Below, one piece after another: positions 43,074 through 52,098 of a DNA stretch of 64,000 nt (positions are counted from its first letter, which is position 1; every line of letters begins with the position of its first letter). The stretch spans positions 484,581 to 548,580 of the forward strand of contig NZ_KB899989.1 in assembly GCF_000378505.1 (NCBI RefSeq), read 5' to 3'. Source of the DNA: Modicisalibacter luteus DSM 23508. GTDB taxonomy: Bacteria; Pseudomonadota; Gammaproteobacteria; Pseudomonadales; Halomonadaceae. Under the pieces are notes generated by a model. That model did not search any database and had not been told where the DNA came from. It saw only the letters and a program-made list of their open reading frames with translations. The translations under genes and the position numbers were made by a program.

Positions 43074-44480
43074 TTAAAAACGGTATGAGGCAAACACCTC
43101 GAAAAGCTGTGCCGTTTCATCGTTGCCCATAAACCGCTCGTCAGCCCCCCCACCGGGGAAGGCCACGGCATAGATTGCCGAAACAAAGAACGTGTCGGTA
43201 ATCGTCCAGTCGGCATAAAGATTCATCTCCCGTGCGAAGTCTCGGTCGTCGGCTCCCGCCGCGGCACGGTCGTGGTAGCGAAAGCGATAACCGATCAGAC
43301 CGGCTTCCAGGTCGTCGCGCGGCTTGAACGATGCCTTGACCATGTCGATGTCGAGGTTACTGTTGAACAGCATGTACTCGCCAACGATCTCGCCCATGAA
43401 CCAGTTGCCCCAGCCGCCCGCAAAATCGTAGAACAACGTGTCGTAACGTTCGCTGAATTCCGCATGCCGATAGAGGACCTGGGGCCGCCAGGGCGTGTCA
43501 TGAAAGGTGTAGGTGGCCTGCAAATACCAGCCGGTGTCGTCGATACCCTGCTCGCTATTGGTTTCGTAAACCCACTGACCGCCGAGTGCCAAGCCCGGCA
43601 CGCTGGTCAGCGGCTTGCCCTTGGCTCGCAGGTTATAGACGTCCATACCCTCGCGAGTGGCAATATCGCTGGCGTAGGTGTGGAGGTAGGCAGCCCCGAC
43701 CTTGGCCCGGTCGCCCCAGGTATAATCTAGGTTGGTGCCGTTGACGAGGGTTTCCTCCTGTCCTCCCCCCCCCAGATCCTGCTGCTGCTCGAGATGGAAC
43801 ACGTCGGCATGCCAGCCATGACTGTCCAACGACAGGATCGCCGTATCCTCGAAGCTCTCACTGGGCCCAATGTAATACGCCGCGTGACGGCCCATGTCGG
43901 TATAGCCGTCACCGACCAGGAAACCGTCGCCGAAGATGAACTTCTGATCGCCAAAAGATAGCGTCAGCGCATCCTTGCCCAGCGAATCCGCCCATAGGCT
44001 ACCGCTGCGCCATCCCACGTAGGCGCGATCGAGACGTGCGTGCTCGGGGTGGCCCGGCGTCGCGCCAGCCGCATCCCCATAGCGATTGCCCCGGGTCAGG
44101 GCGTAACTGCCCTGCAGGCCGGTAAAGAAGGTGCCAGCTCCGGTGTTCCAGCCTGCGGTCAGGGCAGGCTGGATCACCGCCTCCCACCAGGCGGGGTCTT
44201 CCTGAGTCGGCGCCGCCCCATCGATGCTGTATGACGAGCCGAAGTTGAGGTCATCAGTCACGGCGCCGAACCCGTAGAGCATTAACCCTGCCTTGGCGTA
44301 GCGACGCCCATCGACGCTTTCGTAGAACGTGTGCGGCGCCGAGGGTGGCTTTATACCCGCCTCGACGTAATCGAGGTCAGTCACAGCCGCGAATGACGGC
44401 ATCGGCAGCAGAGCCATGCTACCCAGGCCAGGCAGCAGCCTGAGCAAGCGCCGCTGGGGACTCGACATAAGACGAATCAT
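43074..44480 (-). CDS. Outer-membrane beta-barrel protein, alginate-export/porin-like
   Basis: 468 aa. Signal peptide at about 1-32 (LPGLGSMALLPMPSFAA). The mature protein is rich in alternating hydrophobic strands with aromatic girdles and ends FEVFASYRF, the C-terminal phenylalanine signature of outer-membrane barrels. Length and the YVGWRSG...GDQKFIFGDGFLVGDGYTDMGRHAAYY region suggest an AlgE-like or porin-like channel; substrate unknown. AAGGAGAT precedes the ATG. The coding strand contains a run of nine G (43765-43773) encoding part of DLGGGGQEE, probably an exposed loop. Monocistronic, facing the ferredoxin gene. Confidence 0.65.
   Translation of the reverse strand: MIRLMSSPQRRLLRLLPGLGSMALLPMPSFAAVTDLDYVEAGIKPPSAPHTFYESVDGRRYAKAGLMLYGFGAVTDDLNFGSSYSIDGAAPTQEDPAWWEAVIQPALTAGWNTGAGTFFTGLQGSYALTRGNRYGDAAGATPGHPEHARLDRAYVGWRSGSLWADSLGKDALTLSFGDQKFIFGDGFLVGDGYTDMGRHAAYYIGPSESFEDTAILSLDSHGWHADVFHLEQQQDLGGGGQEETLVNGTNLDYTWGDRAKVGAAYLHTYASDIATREGMDVYNLRAKGKPLTSVPGLALGGQWVYETNSEQGIDDTGWYLQATYTFHDTPWRPQVLYRHAEFSERYDTLFYDFAGGWGNWFMGEIVGEYMLFNSNLDIDMVKASFKPRDDLEAGLIGYRFRYHDRAAAGADDRDFAREMNLYADWTITDTFFVSAIYAVAFPGGGADERFMGNDETAQLFEVFASYRF
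43765..43773 (-). repeat. G9 homopolymer inside the outer-membrane protein gene
   Basis: Nine consecutive G on the coding strand (C on the plus strand). A one-base slip would shift the frame at about residue 240 of 468. Confidence 0.9.
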
Positions 44481-44674
44481 GACAACATCTCCTTTGTACT
44501 GCCGGGCAGATCGCGTCCCGAAACACGCCGAATACCGAGCCGGACGCAGTTATACCCTTTACCTTAGGAGACGATCGCCGGTCACAGCCAGTGCCGTGCC
44601 GATTCGCTATCCGCGACCGGGCATGGCAATGCTATGCTGCGTGCGTTTCAGCTATCCAAGGAAGCGGAGTGAGC

Positions 44675-46012
44675 ATGTCCACCACGCCAGGCAGACGCGT
44701 ATGGATGTTGGCCTGGCCCATCATTCTTTCCAACATTACCGTACCACTGCTAGGCCTGGTGGATACCGCCGTGGTCGGCCACCTGCCCGAGTCGAAATAT
44801 CTGGCCGGAGTTACCCTGGGGGCCACGCTGTTCAGCTTCCTGTACTGGGGCTTCGGTTTCCTGCGCATGGGCACCACTGGCCTGACCTCGCAGGCCGCCG
44901 GCCGCGAGGACGATACTGCGGTACGCAACCTGCTCGGCCAGTCGCTGCTCATGGCCGGCATCATTGGCCTCTTGCTGATCGTTCTCTCGGAGCCGCTGAT
45001 CGCCTTTGGGCTTTGGCTGCTCGACGGCAGTGACGAAGCCACGCGCCTTGCCGAGGAATACGCCCATATCCGCATCCTTTCGGCACCGGCCGTACTGGCA
45101 AACTATGCCATCCTCGGCTGGTTCCTGGGCCAGCAGAACAGTCGCGTGACGCTGGTCATCATGATCACCACCAACAGCGTCAATATTGCGCTCGACTTGT
45201 GGTTCGTGGTGGGCCTGGGCATGACCAGCGATGGTGTGGCCTGGGCCACGGCGATTGCCGACTATACCGCCTTGGTGCTCGGCCTGTGGCTGGTAAAACG
45301 TCAGCTTGGCTCACTACAGGGGCGCTTTTTGCGCGACCGCCTGCTGAGGCTGGTGGCCTACCGAGAGCTGCTCCAGGTCAATGGGCATTTGTTCGTACGT
45401 ACGCTGGGCCTGCTGTTCGCCATGGCGTTCTTTACTTCCCAGGGGGCCAGCCAAGGCGATGTCATACTGGCCGCCAATGCGGTGCTGCTTCAGTTCGTGA
45501 TGTTGACGTCCTATGGCCTGGACGGTTTCGCCCACGCCGCAGAGGCCCTGAGCGGACGCGCCATCGGCAGCCGCGACTGGCCGGCATTCACTGCCTTCGT
45601 GCGCGCTGCCACGCGTTTTTCGCTGATCACGGCCGGCACGGCCATGTTGGGCTTCGCGATTGCCGGTGAATGGCTGATCTCGCTGCTGACCGACTTGGAG
45701 ACGGTACGTGCCGCCGCGGCGGAATATCTTCCATGGATGGTACTGATGCCGGCCCTGGCGGTATGGAGCTATCTGCTCGATGGGGTCTTCATTGGCGCCA
45801 CCGCCACCCGTGAGATGCGTAACAGTATCTTTGTCGGCCTGGCCGTCTACCTGCCGGCCTGGTGGTTGACGCAGAACATCGGGGCGGGGCTGGGCAACCA
45901 TGGTCTGTGGCTGGCCTTCACCCTGTTCACCCTGGTGCGCTCGGCTACGCTTGGCGCCTATTACCGCCACTATCGTCACCGTTACTGGAACGCCTCAGCG
46001 GTCCCCGACTAG
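44675..46012 (+). CDS. MATE-family efflux transporter, DinF-like
   Basis: Sodium- or proton-driven exporter of 445 aa with twelve predicted membrane helices. The ATG at 44675 with GGAGTGAGC upstream gives MSTTPGRRVWMLAWPIILSN; the frame runs 28 codons further upstream without homology. Helix 1 NITVPLLGLVDTAVVGHLPE and the downstream GFLRMGTTGLTSQAAG are the DinF/MATE hallmarks, as is SYGLDGFAHAAEALSGRAIG in the second half. No LexA box was seen upstream, so unlike E. coli dinF it is probably not SOS-controlled. Substrate unknown. Confidence 0.9.
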   Translation: MSTTPGRRVWMLAWPIILSNITVPLLGLVDTAVVGHLPESKYLAGVTLGATLFSFLYWGFGFLRMGTTGLTSQAAGREDDTAVRNLLGQSLLMAGIIGLLLIVLSEPLIAFGLWLLDGSDEATRLAEEYAHIRILSAPAVLANYAILGWFLGQQNSRVTLVIMITTNSVNIALDLWFVVGLGMTSDGVAWATAIADYTALVLGLWLVKRQLGSLQGRFLRDRLLRLVAYRELLQVNGHLFVRTLGLLFAMAFFTSQGASQGDVILAANAVLLQFVMLTSYGLDGFAHAAEALSGRAIGSRDWPAFTAFVRAATRFSLITAGTAMLGFAIAGEWLISLLTDLETVRAAAAEYLPWMVLMPALAVWSYLLDGVFIGATATREMRNSIFVGLAVYLPAWWLTQNIGAGLGNHGLWLAFTLFTLVRSATLGAYYRHYRHRYWNASAVPD

Positions 46013-46095
46013 TTTCACGATACGACCAGAGTGGCACAGGCAAGGTCCGGCTTTTACGCTACGTTACTCAAGCATACGTCCCGTCGAGAACCGCC

Positions 46096-47406
46096 ATGCT
46101 CAAGTTCCTGTCACGCCCCGCTGTCAAGCTGGTCGAACGCTACTTGCCTGATCCCTATGTCTTCGTCCTGCTGTTGACGCTGGTCGCCGCCGCCGCCGCC
46201 ATCGGCGTGGAGCGCCAGACACCCCTGAGCGTATTGCGTTACTGGGGTGATGGCTTCTGGAACCTGCTGACATTCTCGATGCAGATGCTGCTGGTACTGG
46301 TCACTGGCTTCATGCTGGCCAGTTCGCCACCGGTCAGGCGCCTGCTCGCCAAGCTTGCGTCGCAGGCCGATAACGCGGCCAAGGCTATTGTCCTGGTCAG
46401 TGTGGTATCGCTGGCTGCCAGTTGGATCAACTGGGGGTTCGGGCTGGTGGTAGGTGCCCTGTTCGCCAAGGAACTTGCCCGCCAAGTCCGTGTTGACTAT
46501 CGGCTGCTGATCGCCAGCGCCTATTCCGGCTTCATCGTCTGGCATGGCGGCCTGGCCGGTTCGATCCCGCTGGTCATTGCCACCGAGGGCCACTTTGCGT
46601 CTGATCGCATCGGTGTGATCCCCACCACCGAGACGATCTTCTCGTTGTTCAACCTGGCCATTGTGGCCGTACTGTTCATCGTGGTGCCACTGGTGAACCG
46701 ATGGATGCTGCCCGACGAGAGCGAGAGCGTATTCGTCGAGCGCCACATGCTGGATGACGCCACACCGCGCCGTCAGTTGCCGATGCGCCCGGCCGAGCAT
46801 CTGGAGAACAGCGTGGCGCTTTCCTGGCTGGTAGGGATTCCCGGCCTGGTGTTCCTGCTCGATCATTTTTTGCTGCGCGGCGGCGGGCTCAACCTGAACA
46901 TCGTCAACTTTCTGTTCCTGTTTCTGGCCCTGGTGCTGCATCGCACCCCCCGACAACTCCTGGACAGCCTCTACGAAGCCGTCAAAGGCGGCGCGGGCAT
47001 CGTCATCCAGTTTCCCTTTTACGCCGGTATCATGGCGATCATGGTGGAGTCGGGCCTGGCCGAGACGTTGTCAGAAGGTTTTGTCTCGATTGCCGATGCC
47101 GACAGCCTGCCATTCTGGTCTTTCATAAGTGCCGGCGTTCTCAATCTGTTCGTGCCATCGGGCGGTGGTCAGTGGGCCGTGCAGGCACCGGTCATGCTGC
47201 CGGCCGCGGAAGCGCTCGGCGCCAGCGTTCCCAAGATCGCCATGGCCGTGGCGTGGGGGGACGCCTGGACCAACCTGCTGCAACCGTTCTGGGCCCTGCC
47301 GGTGCTGGCCATTGCCGGACTCAAGGCAAAGGACATCATGGGCTTCTGCCTGGTTCAGCTGGTCATCACCGGCGTGATCATCGCCCTAGGCCTGACTTTC
47401 CTGTAG
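46096..47406 (+). CDS. Short-chain fatty acid transporter, AtoE family
   Basis: 436 aa and about eleven or twelve membrane helices. Start at 46096 gives MLKFLSRPAVKLVERYLPDPYVF, the conserved N-terminus. FGLVVGALFAKELARQVRVDYRLLIASAYSGFIVWHGGLAGSIPL and FVPSGGGQWAVQAPVMLPAAE are typical of TIGR00366/AtoE, the carrier for acetoacetate and short-chain fatty acids. No ato genes lie nearby, so the physiological substrate is open. It converges with the small gene at 47456. Confidence 0.88.
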   Translation: MLKFLSRPAVKLVERYLPDPYVFVLLLTLVAAAAAIGVERQTPLSVLRYWGDGFWNLLTFSMQMLLVLVTGFMLASSPPVRRLLAKLASQADNAAKAIVLVSVVSLAASWINWGFGLVVGALFAKELARQVRVDYRLLIASAYSGFIVWHGGLAGSIPLVIATEGHFASDRIGVIPTTETIFSLFNLAIVAVLFIVVPLVNRWMLPDESESVFVERHMLDDATPRRQLPMRPAEHLENSVALSWLVGIPGLVFLLDHFLLRGGGLNLNIVNFLFLFLALVLHRTPRQLLDSLYEAVKGGAGIVIQFPFYAGIMAIMVESGLAETLSEGFVSIADADSLPFWSFISAGVLNLFVPSGGGQWAVQAPVMLPAAEALGASVPKIAMAVAWGDAWTNLLQPFWALPVLAIAGLKAKDIMGFCLVQLVITGVIIALGLTFL

Positions 47407-47455
47407 AACAGGCCTATAGCACAAGTAGAGTGGGCGCCAGCAGGAATGTCGCCTG

Positions 47456-47752
47456 TCAGGTCTTGTCCGGGGTATATCCCGGCGGATCACTGGCGGGGAA
47501 CGAGTCGGCACTGGCCTCGTCGACGATGGCATCGTTCTCTCCTACCGGCGGCGAGGTCAGAACCTGATTGCTACCTCCCGTCAATGTCAGGCGATCGTTG
47601 CCTTCCGCGTCCAGCTTGTCGTAGGCGATCCAGCGGAACGAGCCGTCTGGCGCCACGACACGGACGTACTTGTCGCCAAGCACATCCACCGTCCCGACCT
47701 TCTCGTTGCCAGAGGCCCATACCTCGGCACCTACGCGGTATGCTGTTTCCAT
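47456..47752 (-). CDS. Small DUF2171-like protein
   Basis: 98 aa from the ATG at 47752, preceded by GAGGAA. The N-terminal part (YRVGAEVWASGNEKVGTVDVLGDKYVRVV) looks like a PRC-barrel-like or DUF2171 fold. The C-terminal DEASADSFPASDPPGYTP is a short motif seen at the end of many small proteins of halomonads and relatives. Function unknown. Confidence 0.68.
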   Translation of the reverse strand: METAYRVGAEVWASGNEKVGTVDVLGDKYVRVVAPDGSFRWIAYDKLDAEGNDRLTLTGGSNQVLTSPPVGENDAIVDEASADSFPASDPPGYTPDKT

Positions 47753-47907
47753 GCTGTTCCTCCTCAGTCGAACCAATCCATTGTCTTGCAGTACAGCACA
47801 TTTCTCGGTCGGCATACCAAGCCGCCCGGTGGAATTCGCAGGCTCACGCAATACCCTGCGAAACATGGTAAACCTAGACGAAATAATCAACCTGACGGAA
47901 ATCGACC

Positions 47908-48423
47908 ATGACGCCCGATGACCTTCCCCGCCAGCACGAGCTATCCATGACCGTGCTGATGACTCCCGACATGGCCAACTTCAGCGGCAAGGTGCATGGC
48001 GGTGCGATCCTCAAGAAACTCGATGAGGTCGCCTATGCTTGTGCCAGCCGCTATTCCGGCAGTTACGTGGTGACTCTGTCGGTGGATCAGGTGCTGTTCA
48101 AGCAACCCATCCATGTAGGAGAACTGGTGACGTTTCTGGCTTCCGTCAACCATGTCGGCAGCTCATCCATGGAAATTGGCATCAAGGTAGTGGCCGAATC
48201 CATCCAGGAAAAGGTAATTCGACATACCAATAGCTGTTATCTCACCATGGTTGCCGTTGACGAGAACGGTCGCCCCGCCAAGGTGCCCCCCTTGGTGTTG
48301 AAAACCCCTCTGCAAAAGCTGCGCTTCGAGAAGGCAGCACTGCGCAAGAAGCTACGCAAGGAAGCCGAAGAGGAAGCACGGCGCACCCATGAGAATCACT
48401 ACGCTGAACAGCCTGATGGCTAG
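47908..48423 (+). CDS. Acyl-CoA thioesterase, hotdog fold (YciA/BACH type)
   Basis: 171 aa. MANFSGKVHGGAILKKLDEVAYACASRYSG is the acyl-CoA thioesterase motif with the catalytic aspartate/glutamate-containing helix. VTLSVDQVLFKQPIHVGELV and SSMEIGIKV follow the single hotdog domain. A charged C-terminal tail (about 135-171, KLRFEKAALRKKLRKEAEEEARR) is probably helical. Hydrolyses acyl-CoA to free acid and CoA; chain-length preference unknown. Forty-eight bases before the membrane protein at 48472. Confidence 0.87.
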   Translation: MTPDDLPRQHELSMTVLMTPDMANFSGKVHGGAILKKLDEVAYACASRYSGSYVVTLSVDQVLFKQPIHVGELVTFLASVNHVGSSSMEIGIKVVAESIQEKVIRHTNSCYLTMVAVDENGRPAKVPPLVLKTPLQKLRFEKAALRKKLRKEAEEEARRTHENHYAEQPDG

Positions 48424-48471
48424 CGGATCGACTGAGCCGGCAACCGCTGCAAGTAGCGACAAGGAGGTCGA

Positions 48472-49500
48472 ATGACAACGCCGACACCACATCGTGGCCT
48501 GCGCCCCGGCAATGAGCGCGTGCACCTGATCTGGGACCTGATGATCGTGGTGCTGGTCATCATTAATCTATCACTGCTGGTCATCGACAGCCTGTTCTTG
48601 ATCCCCGCCCTGAATAACGCGTTCGAGGCCGTCTCTCCGCAGGCTTACCGCGCCTATAACGAGACGATTCATGAAAACTTCTTCACCATCGACCTGGTGT
48701 TCGTGGCGATCTTCCTGCTCGATGTCCTGCTCGGTTGGGCAGCGGCTATCGCCGAGCGACGTTACCCGCGCTGGTACTACTACCCCTTCATGCACTGGTA
48801 CGACGTACTCGGCTGTATCCCGCTGACCGGGCTGCGCTGGCTACGCGTCCTGCGTGTCTTTTCGCTGATCTATCGTCTGCAGCGATTACAACTCATCGAT
48901 GTGCGCCGCTGGTCGCTTACCAAGAGCATCGCCAAGTACTACGACATCCTGCTCGAGGAAGTCTCGGATCGCGTAGCGATTCGCCTGATCGGCAGCGTGC
49001 AGGAAGAAGTCCGCAACAGCGATGTCTTTTCCCGGCGTATCGTTCAGGAAGTGATCGCACCACGCAAGCAGCAACTGGTCGATGAGATCACACAACGCCT
49101 GGAGGAGACGCTGAGCGAGACCTGCCAGCGCAATCATGCCCTGATTGCCCGCTACGTTAGCGCCCTGGTCGGCCGCACCATGCAGGACAGCCCAGAGATC
49201 AAGCGCCTACGCCGCTTGCCGTTCGGCGAGCAGGTCGCCACGGCCATGGATCAGACGCTCAGCGACATTGCCAATCGGTTGGTGCGTGAAGCCATCGTCG
49301 GCCTGAATTCTCCCGAGTTTACCCAGTTGATGCGCCAAGTGGCCGACAGCGGCTTCGATGCCTTGTTGATCACAGACACACGTACCGACCGTATTACCGA
49401 GCGCGTACTGGTCGACATCCTGGAACTGCTCAAGGAGCAGGTCGCCGTGAAGCAATGGCGTGACAAGTACGCCGAGCACAACATGACCCCACCACAATGA
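48472..49500 (+). CDS. Membrane protein resembling a voltage-sensor domain without a pore
   Basis: 342 aa. Four membrane segments at about 21-43, 69-93, 103-118 and 119-140. The fourth carries regularly spaced arginines (R122, R125, R128, then R135, R138 in LRWLRVLRVFSLIYRLQRLQ), the S4 pattern of voltage-gated ion channels. Acidic residues lie in segments 2 and 3 (IDLVFVAIFLLD; WYDVLGC). No S5-pore-S6 follows. Instead comes a soluble region of about 200 aa, rich in heptad-like helices, without a recognised domain. AAGGAGG precedes the ATG. Related genes are often annotated as ion transporter. What the sensor controls is unknown. Confidence 0.7.
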   Translation: MTTPTPHRGLRPGNERVHLIWDLMIVVLVIINLSLLVIDSLFLIPALNNAFEAVSPQAYRAYNETIHENFFTIDLVFVAIFLLDVLLGWAAAIAERRYPRWYYYPFMHWYDVLGCIPLTGLRWLRVLRVFSLIYRLQRLQLIDVRRWSLTKSIAKYYDILLEEVSDRVAIRLIGSVQEEVRNSDVFSRRIVQEVIAPRKQQLVDEITQRLEETLSETCQRNHALIARYVSALVGRTMQDSPEIKRLRRLPFGEQVATAMDQTLSDIANRLVREAIVGLNSPEFTQLMRQVADSGFDALLITDTRTDRITERVLVDILELLKEQVAVKQWRDKYAEHNMTPPQ

Positions 49501-49515
49501 GGCATGCCCGGCCAC

Positions 49516-50553
49516 TCACTGGCTCATGGCAAGCAGCGTGAACGGCGCCTCGCAGGCGTGGCGCTCGTCACGTTCGTCGATCGAGCCGAGCCCCAGATGA
49601 CGGTCATTGTCGTAGGCGACGAACAGACGTGTCTCGTCGAGCACCGCCAGTCCCTCGGCCTTATGCTCGAACACCAGCACTTCGCCTTGCTCGTCACAGA
49701 CCAACTGAGGTTCGCGCTCAGCGGCCAGATCCTGCAAGGAGACTACCCATAGATAGCCGCCAATCCGGGCGATGTCCTCATCCTCGGTCTCGAAGCTGGT
49801 GAGCAGGTAAAGGCTGGCGTTGTAGGGGTCGTACTCCAGGCTGGACAGACCACACGTATGGTTCACCCCTGCGTGTGCGCTCGGGTCGAAGGCATACAGG
49901 CTACGCAGCTCGTCGATGAACTCCAGGTTGCCATCGCTCGTGATTCGGTAGTGGGCGCCGACCATGCGGCAGACGTAATCGAAGTCATCATGTGCATTGC
50001 CCTGCTCGCGCACACCGAACATCAAGAGCCCATCGCCGTGCTCGCCGGGAATCGCCGCCAGGCCCTCGATCTTGTAATAAGGGGTACCGATAGCTGCATC
50101 GAGCTTGGCGCGCAATTCCAGCGAACCTTCGACACCATCGCGCGGGTCGGGATCGACGACCTGGACACGCTCGGGCTCGCCGAGTGGCCAGATCAGCAGG
50201 TGATTGTAGGCGTTGAGGTCATGGCTGGCATCGTCGATGCGATCGAAACCGGTAGTGGCCAGGATGTGCTTGCCATCGGCCGTCAGCGCAAAATCCTCAT
50301 ACTTGGTGGCACGGACAATAGTCTCCGCCGTGAAGTAAGTCAGGGTTGTATCGTCCGGGATGCCCCCCTCATCGATGTCGACAGCAAAAACCGGAGAACG
50401 GCCCGGCACCGGCTTGTCGCTGGCCAGGATCAGCCGGCTTCCGTCATAAACCACTGCAGACACTTCGGCATTGACCAACCGGTCGCGCTCATCGCGCAGG
50501 CCGGCGGGGAAACAGTGCACGGTGCCGTGAGACAGTACCTTGGCTCGAATCAT
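49516..50553 (-). CDS. Hypothetical protein, possible beta-propeller (esterase-like/phytase-like)
   Basis: 345 aa, no signal peptide seen, acidic. Repeated blade-like patterns are present (SRLILASDKP, GKHILATTGFDRI, NASLYLLTSFETEDED, TRLFVAYDNDRH). EGLAAIPGEHGDGLLMFGVREQG and EGLAVLDETRLFVAYDND resemble the esterase-like activity of phytase family, which folds as a propeller. No catalytic residues can be assigned. CAGGAGG before the ATG. Convergent with the voltage-sensor-like gene. Confidence 0.6.
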   Translation of the reverse strand: MIRAKVLSHGTVHCFPAGLRDERDRLVNAEVSAVVYDGSRLILASDKPVPGRSPVFAVDIDEGGIPDDTTLTYFTAETIVRATKYEDFALTADGKHILATTGFDRIDDASHDLNAYNHLLIWPLGEPERVQVVDPDPRDGVEGSLELRAKLDAAIGTPYYKIEGLAAIPGEHGDGLLMFGVREQGNAHDDFDYVCRMVGAHYRITSDGNLEFIDELRSLYAFDPSAHAGVNHTCGLSSLEYDPYNASLYLLTSFETEDEDIARIGGYLWVVSLQDLAAEREPQLVCDEQGEVLVFEHKAEGLAVLDETRLFVAYDNDRHLGLGSIDERDERHACEAPFTLLAMSQ

Positions 50554-50612
50554 GTCGCCTCCTGATCGATCGGTGTACTATGACGCTGCGCCGCACAGGC
50601 ACCAAATGCAAG

Positions 50613-52004
50613 TCATAGCGTGCGCCATGGGCTGGCCGGCGGTGCCTGGAGCAGCGATACCAGCGTATCGAGCGCGTGGGTCAGTGCATCACGGTTGACC
50701 GCGGCGCTGACGCAGAGCCTGACCGCCTGGGGGGCCGGCTCACTGCCGACACAGAACGGCTCGGCGCTGGTTACCCGCACCTGGCGCTGTTCGAGCTGCT
50801 GGATCAGGGCTGCCGCACGTATCCCGGGCGGCAACGGTAACCAGAGATGAAAGCCATGGGGCCGCCCGCGTGCACCGTAGCTGGCCAAGTACCGCTGGGC
50901 CAGCGCCTGGCGCGCGGCGATCTCGCCCAACTGCCAGTCCAGCAGGCGCTCGGCCGCCCCACTGTCGATCCAGCGACAGACGATCTCGGCCATCAGCGGA
51001 GGCACCATCCAGCTCTGGGCGCGCTGCAAGGTTCCCAACCTCTCGGCCAGTATCGGCGGCACCCGCAGCGTACCGACACGCAGCCCGCCGGCCATGACCT
51101 TGGAAGTACTGAATAGATAAAGGGTGCGCTCCGGCGCCAACTGGTACAACGGTGTCCCCCGTTCTTCGGCGGGCAGATACTGCACGCCATCCTCGACGAT
51201 CCAGAAGTCGTGCTCACGCGCCAGTGCAACCAATGCATGCCGACGTGCCTCGGACAGGAAGGCGCCGGTGGGGTTGTTGATATCCGGGGTGATGTAAACC
51301 AGACGTGGCGCCTGCTGGGCACACAGCCGAGCCAGGGCGTCGATGTTCATGCCCCCCTCGTCCAATGGCACGCGCAGCGGCTTGAGGTGCAGTTGCTGGG
51401 CCGCCGCGATCATCCCCGGGTAAGTGAGGGCGCTGGCCGCGACACGCTCACCGGGCTGGGCCAGGGCCTGCAGAGCCAGGGTGATGCCATGCTGGCCGCC
51501 CAGGGTGATCATGAGTTCCTCGGCGTCGACGGGGAGACCGAGCCGGGTCATCCAACGTGCCAGCATGTCCCGATGGCGAAACATCCCCTGTTCCGATTGG
51601 TAATCTACCGCCTGCATCAATGCCTGCGGGTCATGATGGATAGCCTCGAGGGCCTCGCCGAGCCCTCGCGGCCGGTCGGGGTGTGGCGGCGGCAGGCTGA
51701 GGCTGAGGTCGACGCATCCCGCATCGGCCTGCATGCCAGTCTGTCGGAACGTGGCGGTGGACTGACGCCCCCGCACATAGGTACCGCTCCCCACCCGGGC
51801 CTCGACCAGACCACGCCGCTCGGCCTCGGCATAAGCGCGTGTCACCGTACCTACAGTGACACTCAGCGCATCGGCCAGCCGACGTTGAGGCGGCAGCCGC
51901 ATGCCCTCGTCGAGTTCACCGCTGGCGATCGCATCGCCAATAGCGTCGGCCAGCGCCCGGTAGCGGACTCCCGTGGCCGGTAATTGGGGCACCCAAATTG
52001 TCAT
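50613..52004 (-). CDS. MocR-family transcriptional regulator (GntR HTH plus aminotransferase-like domain)
   Basis: 463 aa. An N-terminal winged helix of about 75 aa (YRALADAIGDAIASGELDEG, MRLPPQRRLADALSVTVGTVTRAYAEAERRGLV) is joined to a fold-type I PLP domain. The PLP lysine is in LYLFSTSKVMAGGLRVG; YITPDINNPTGAFLSEARR is the cofactor-binding loop. Such proteins sense PLP or an amino-acid derivative. Divergent from the LysE-type exporter at 52099 across 94 bp, which it probably controls. Confidence 0.92.
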   Translation of the reverse strand: MTIWVPQLPATGVRYRALADAIGDAIASGELDEGMRLPPQRRLADALSVTVGTVTRAYAEAERRGLVEARVGSGTYVRGRQSTATFRQTGMQADAGCVDLSLSLPPPHPDRPRGLGEALEAIHHDPQALMQAVDYQSEQGMFRHRDMLARWMTRLGLPVDAEELMITLGGQHGITLALQALAQPGERVAASALTYPGMIAAAQQLHLKPLRVPLDEGGMNIDALARLCAQQAPRLVYITPDINNPTGAFLSEARRHALVALAREHDFWIVEDGVQYLPAEERGTPLYQLAPERTLYLFSTSKVMAGGLRVGTLRVPPILAERLGTLQRAQSWMVPPLMAEIVCRWIDSGAAERLLDWQLGEIAARQALAQRYLASYGARGRPHGFHLWLPLPPGIRAAALIQQLEQRQVRVTSAEPFCVGSEPAPQAVRLCVSAAVNRDALTHALDTLVSLLQAPPASPWRTL

Positions 52005-52031
52005 GGTGACAATAATCCCGTTGACGCGTCA

Positions 52032-52042
52032 TTTGTACCCAT
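52032..52042 (+). promoter_or_regulatory. Candidate MocR operator, half 1
   Basis: TTTGTACCCAT in the regulator-exporter intergenic region. It matches, in inverted orientation, 10 of 11 bases of the element at 52088-52098. Confidence 0.4.
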
Positions 52043-52087
52043 TATGCTCGGATATAGCGAGATGTTAAACGCAAATCATAAAATTGT

Positions 52088-52098
52088 ATGGATACAAA
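52088..52098 (-). promoter_or_regulatory. Candidate MocR operator, half 2
   Basis: TTTGTATCCAT on the minus strand. It directly abuts the exporter start codon and is also part of the near-palindrome TTGTATGGATACAA (52084-52097). Binding here would block exporter translation or transcription. Confidence 0.4.
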
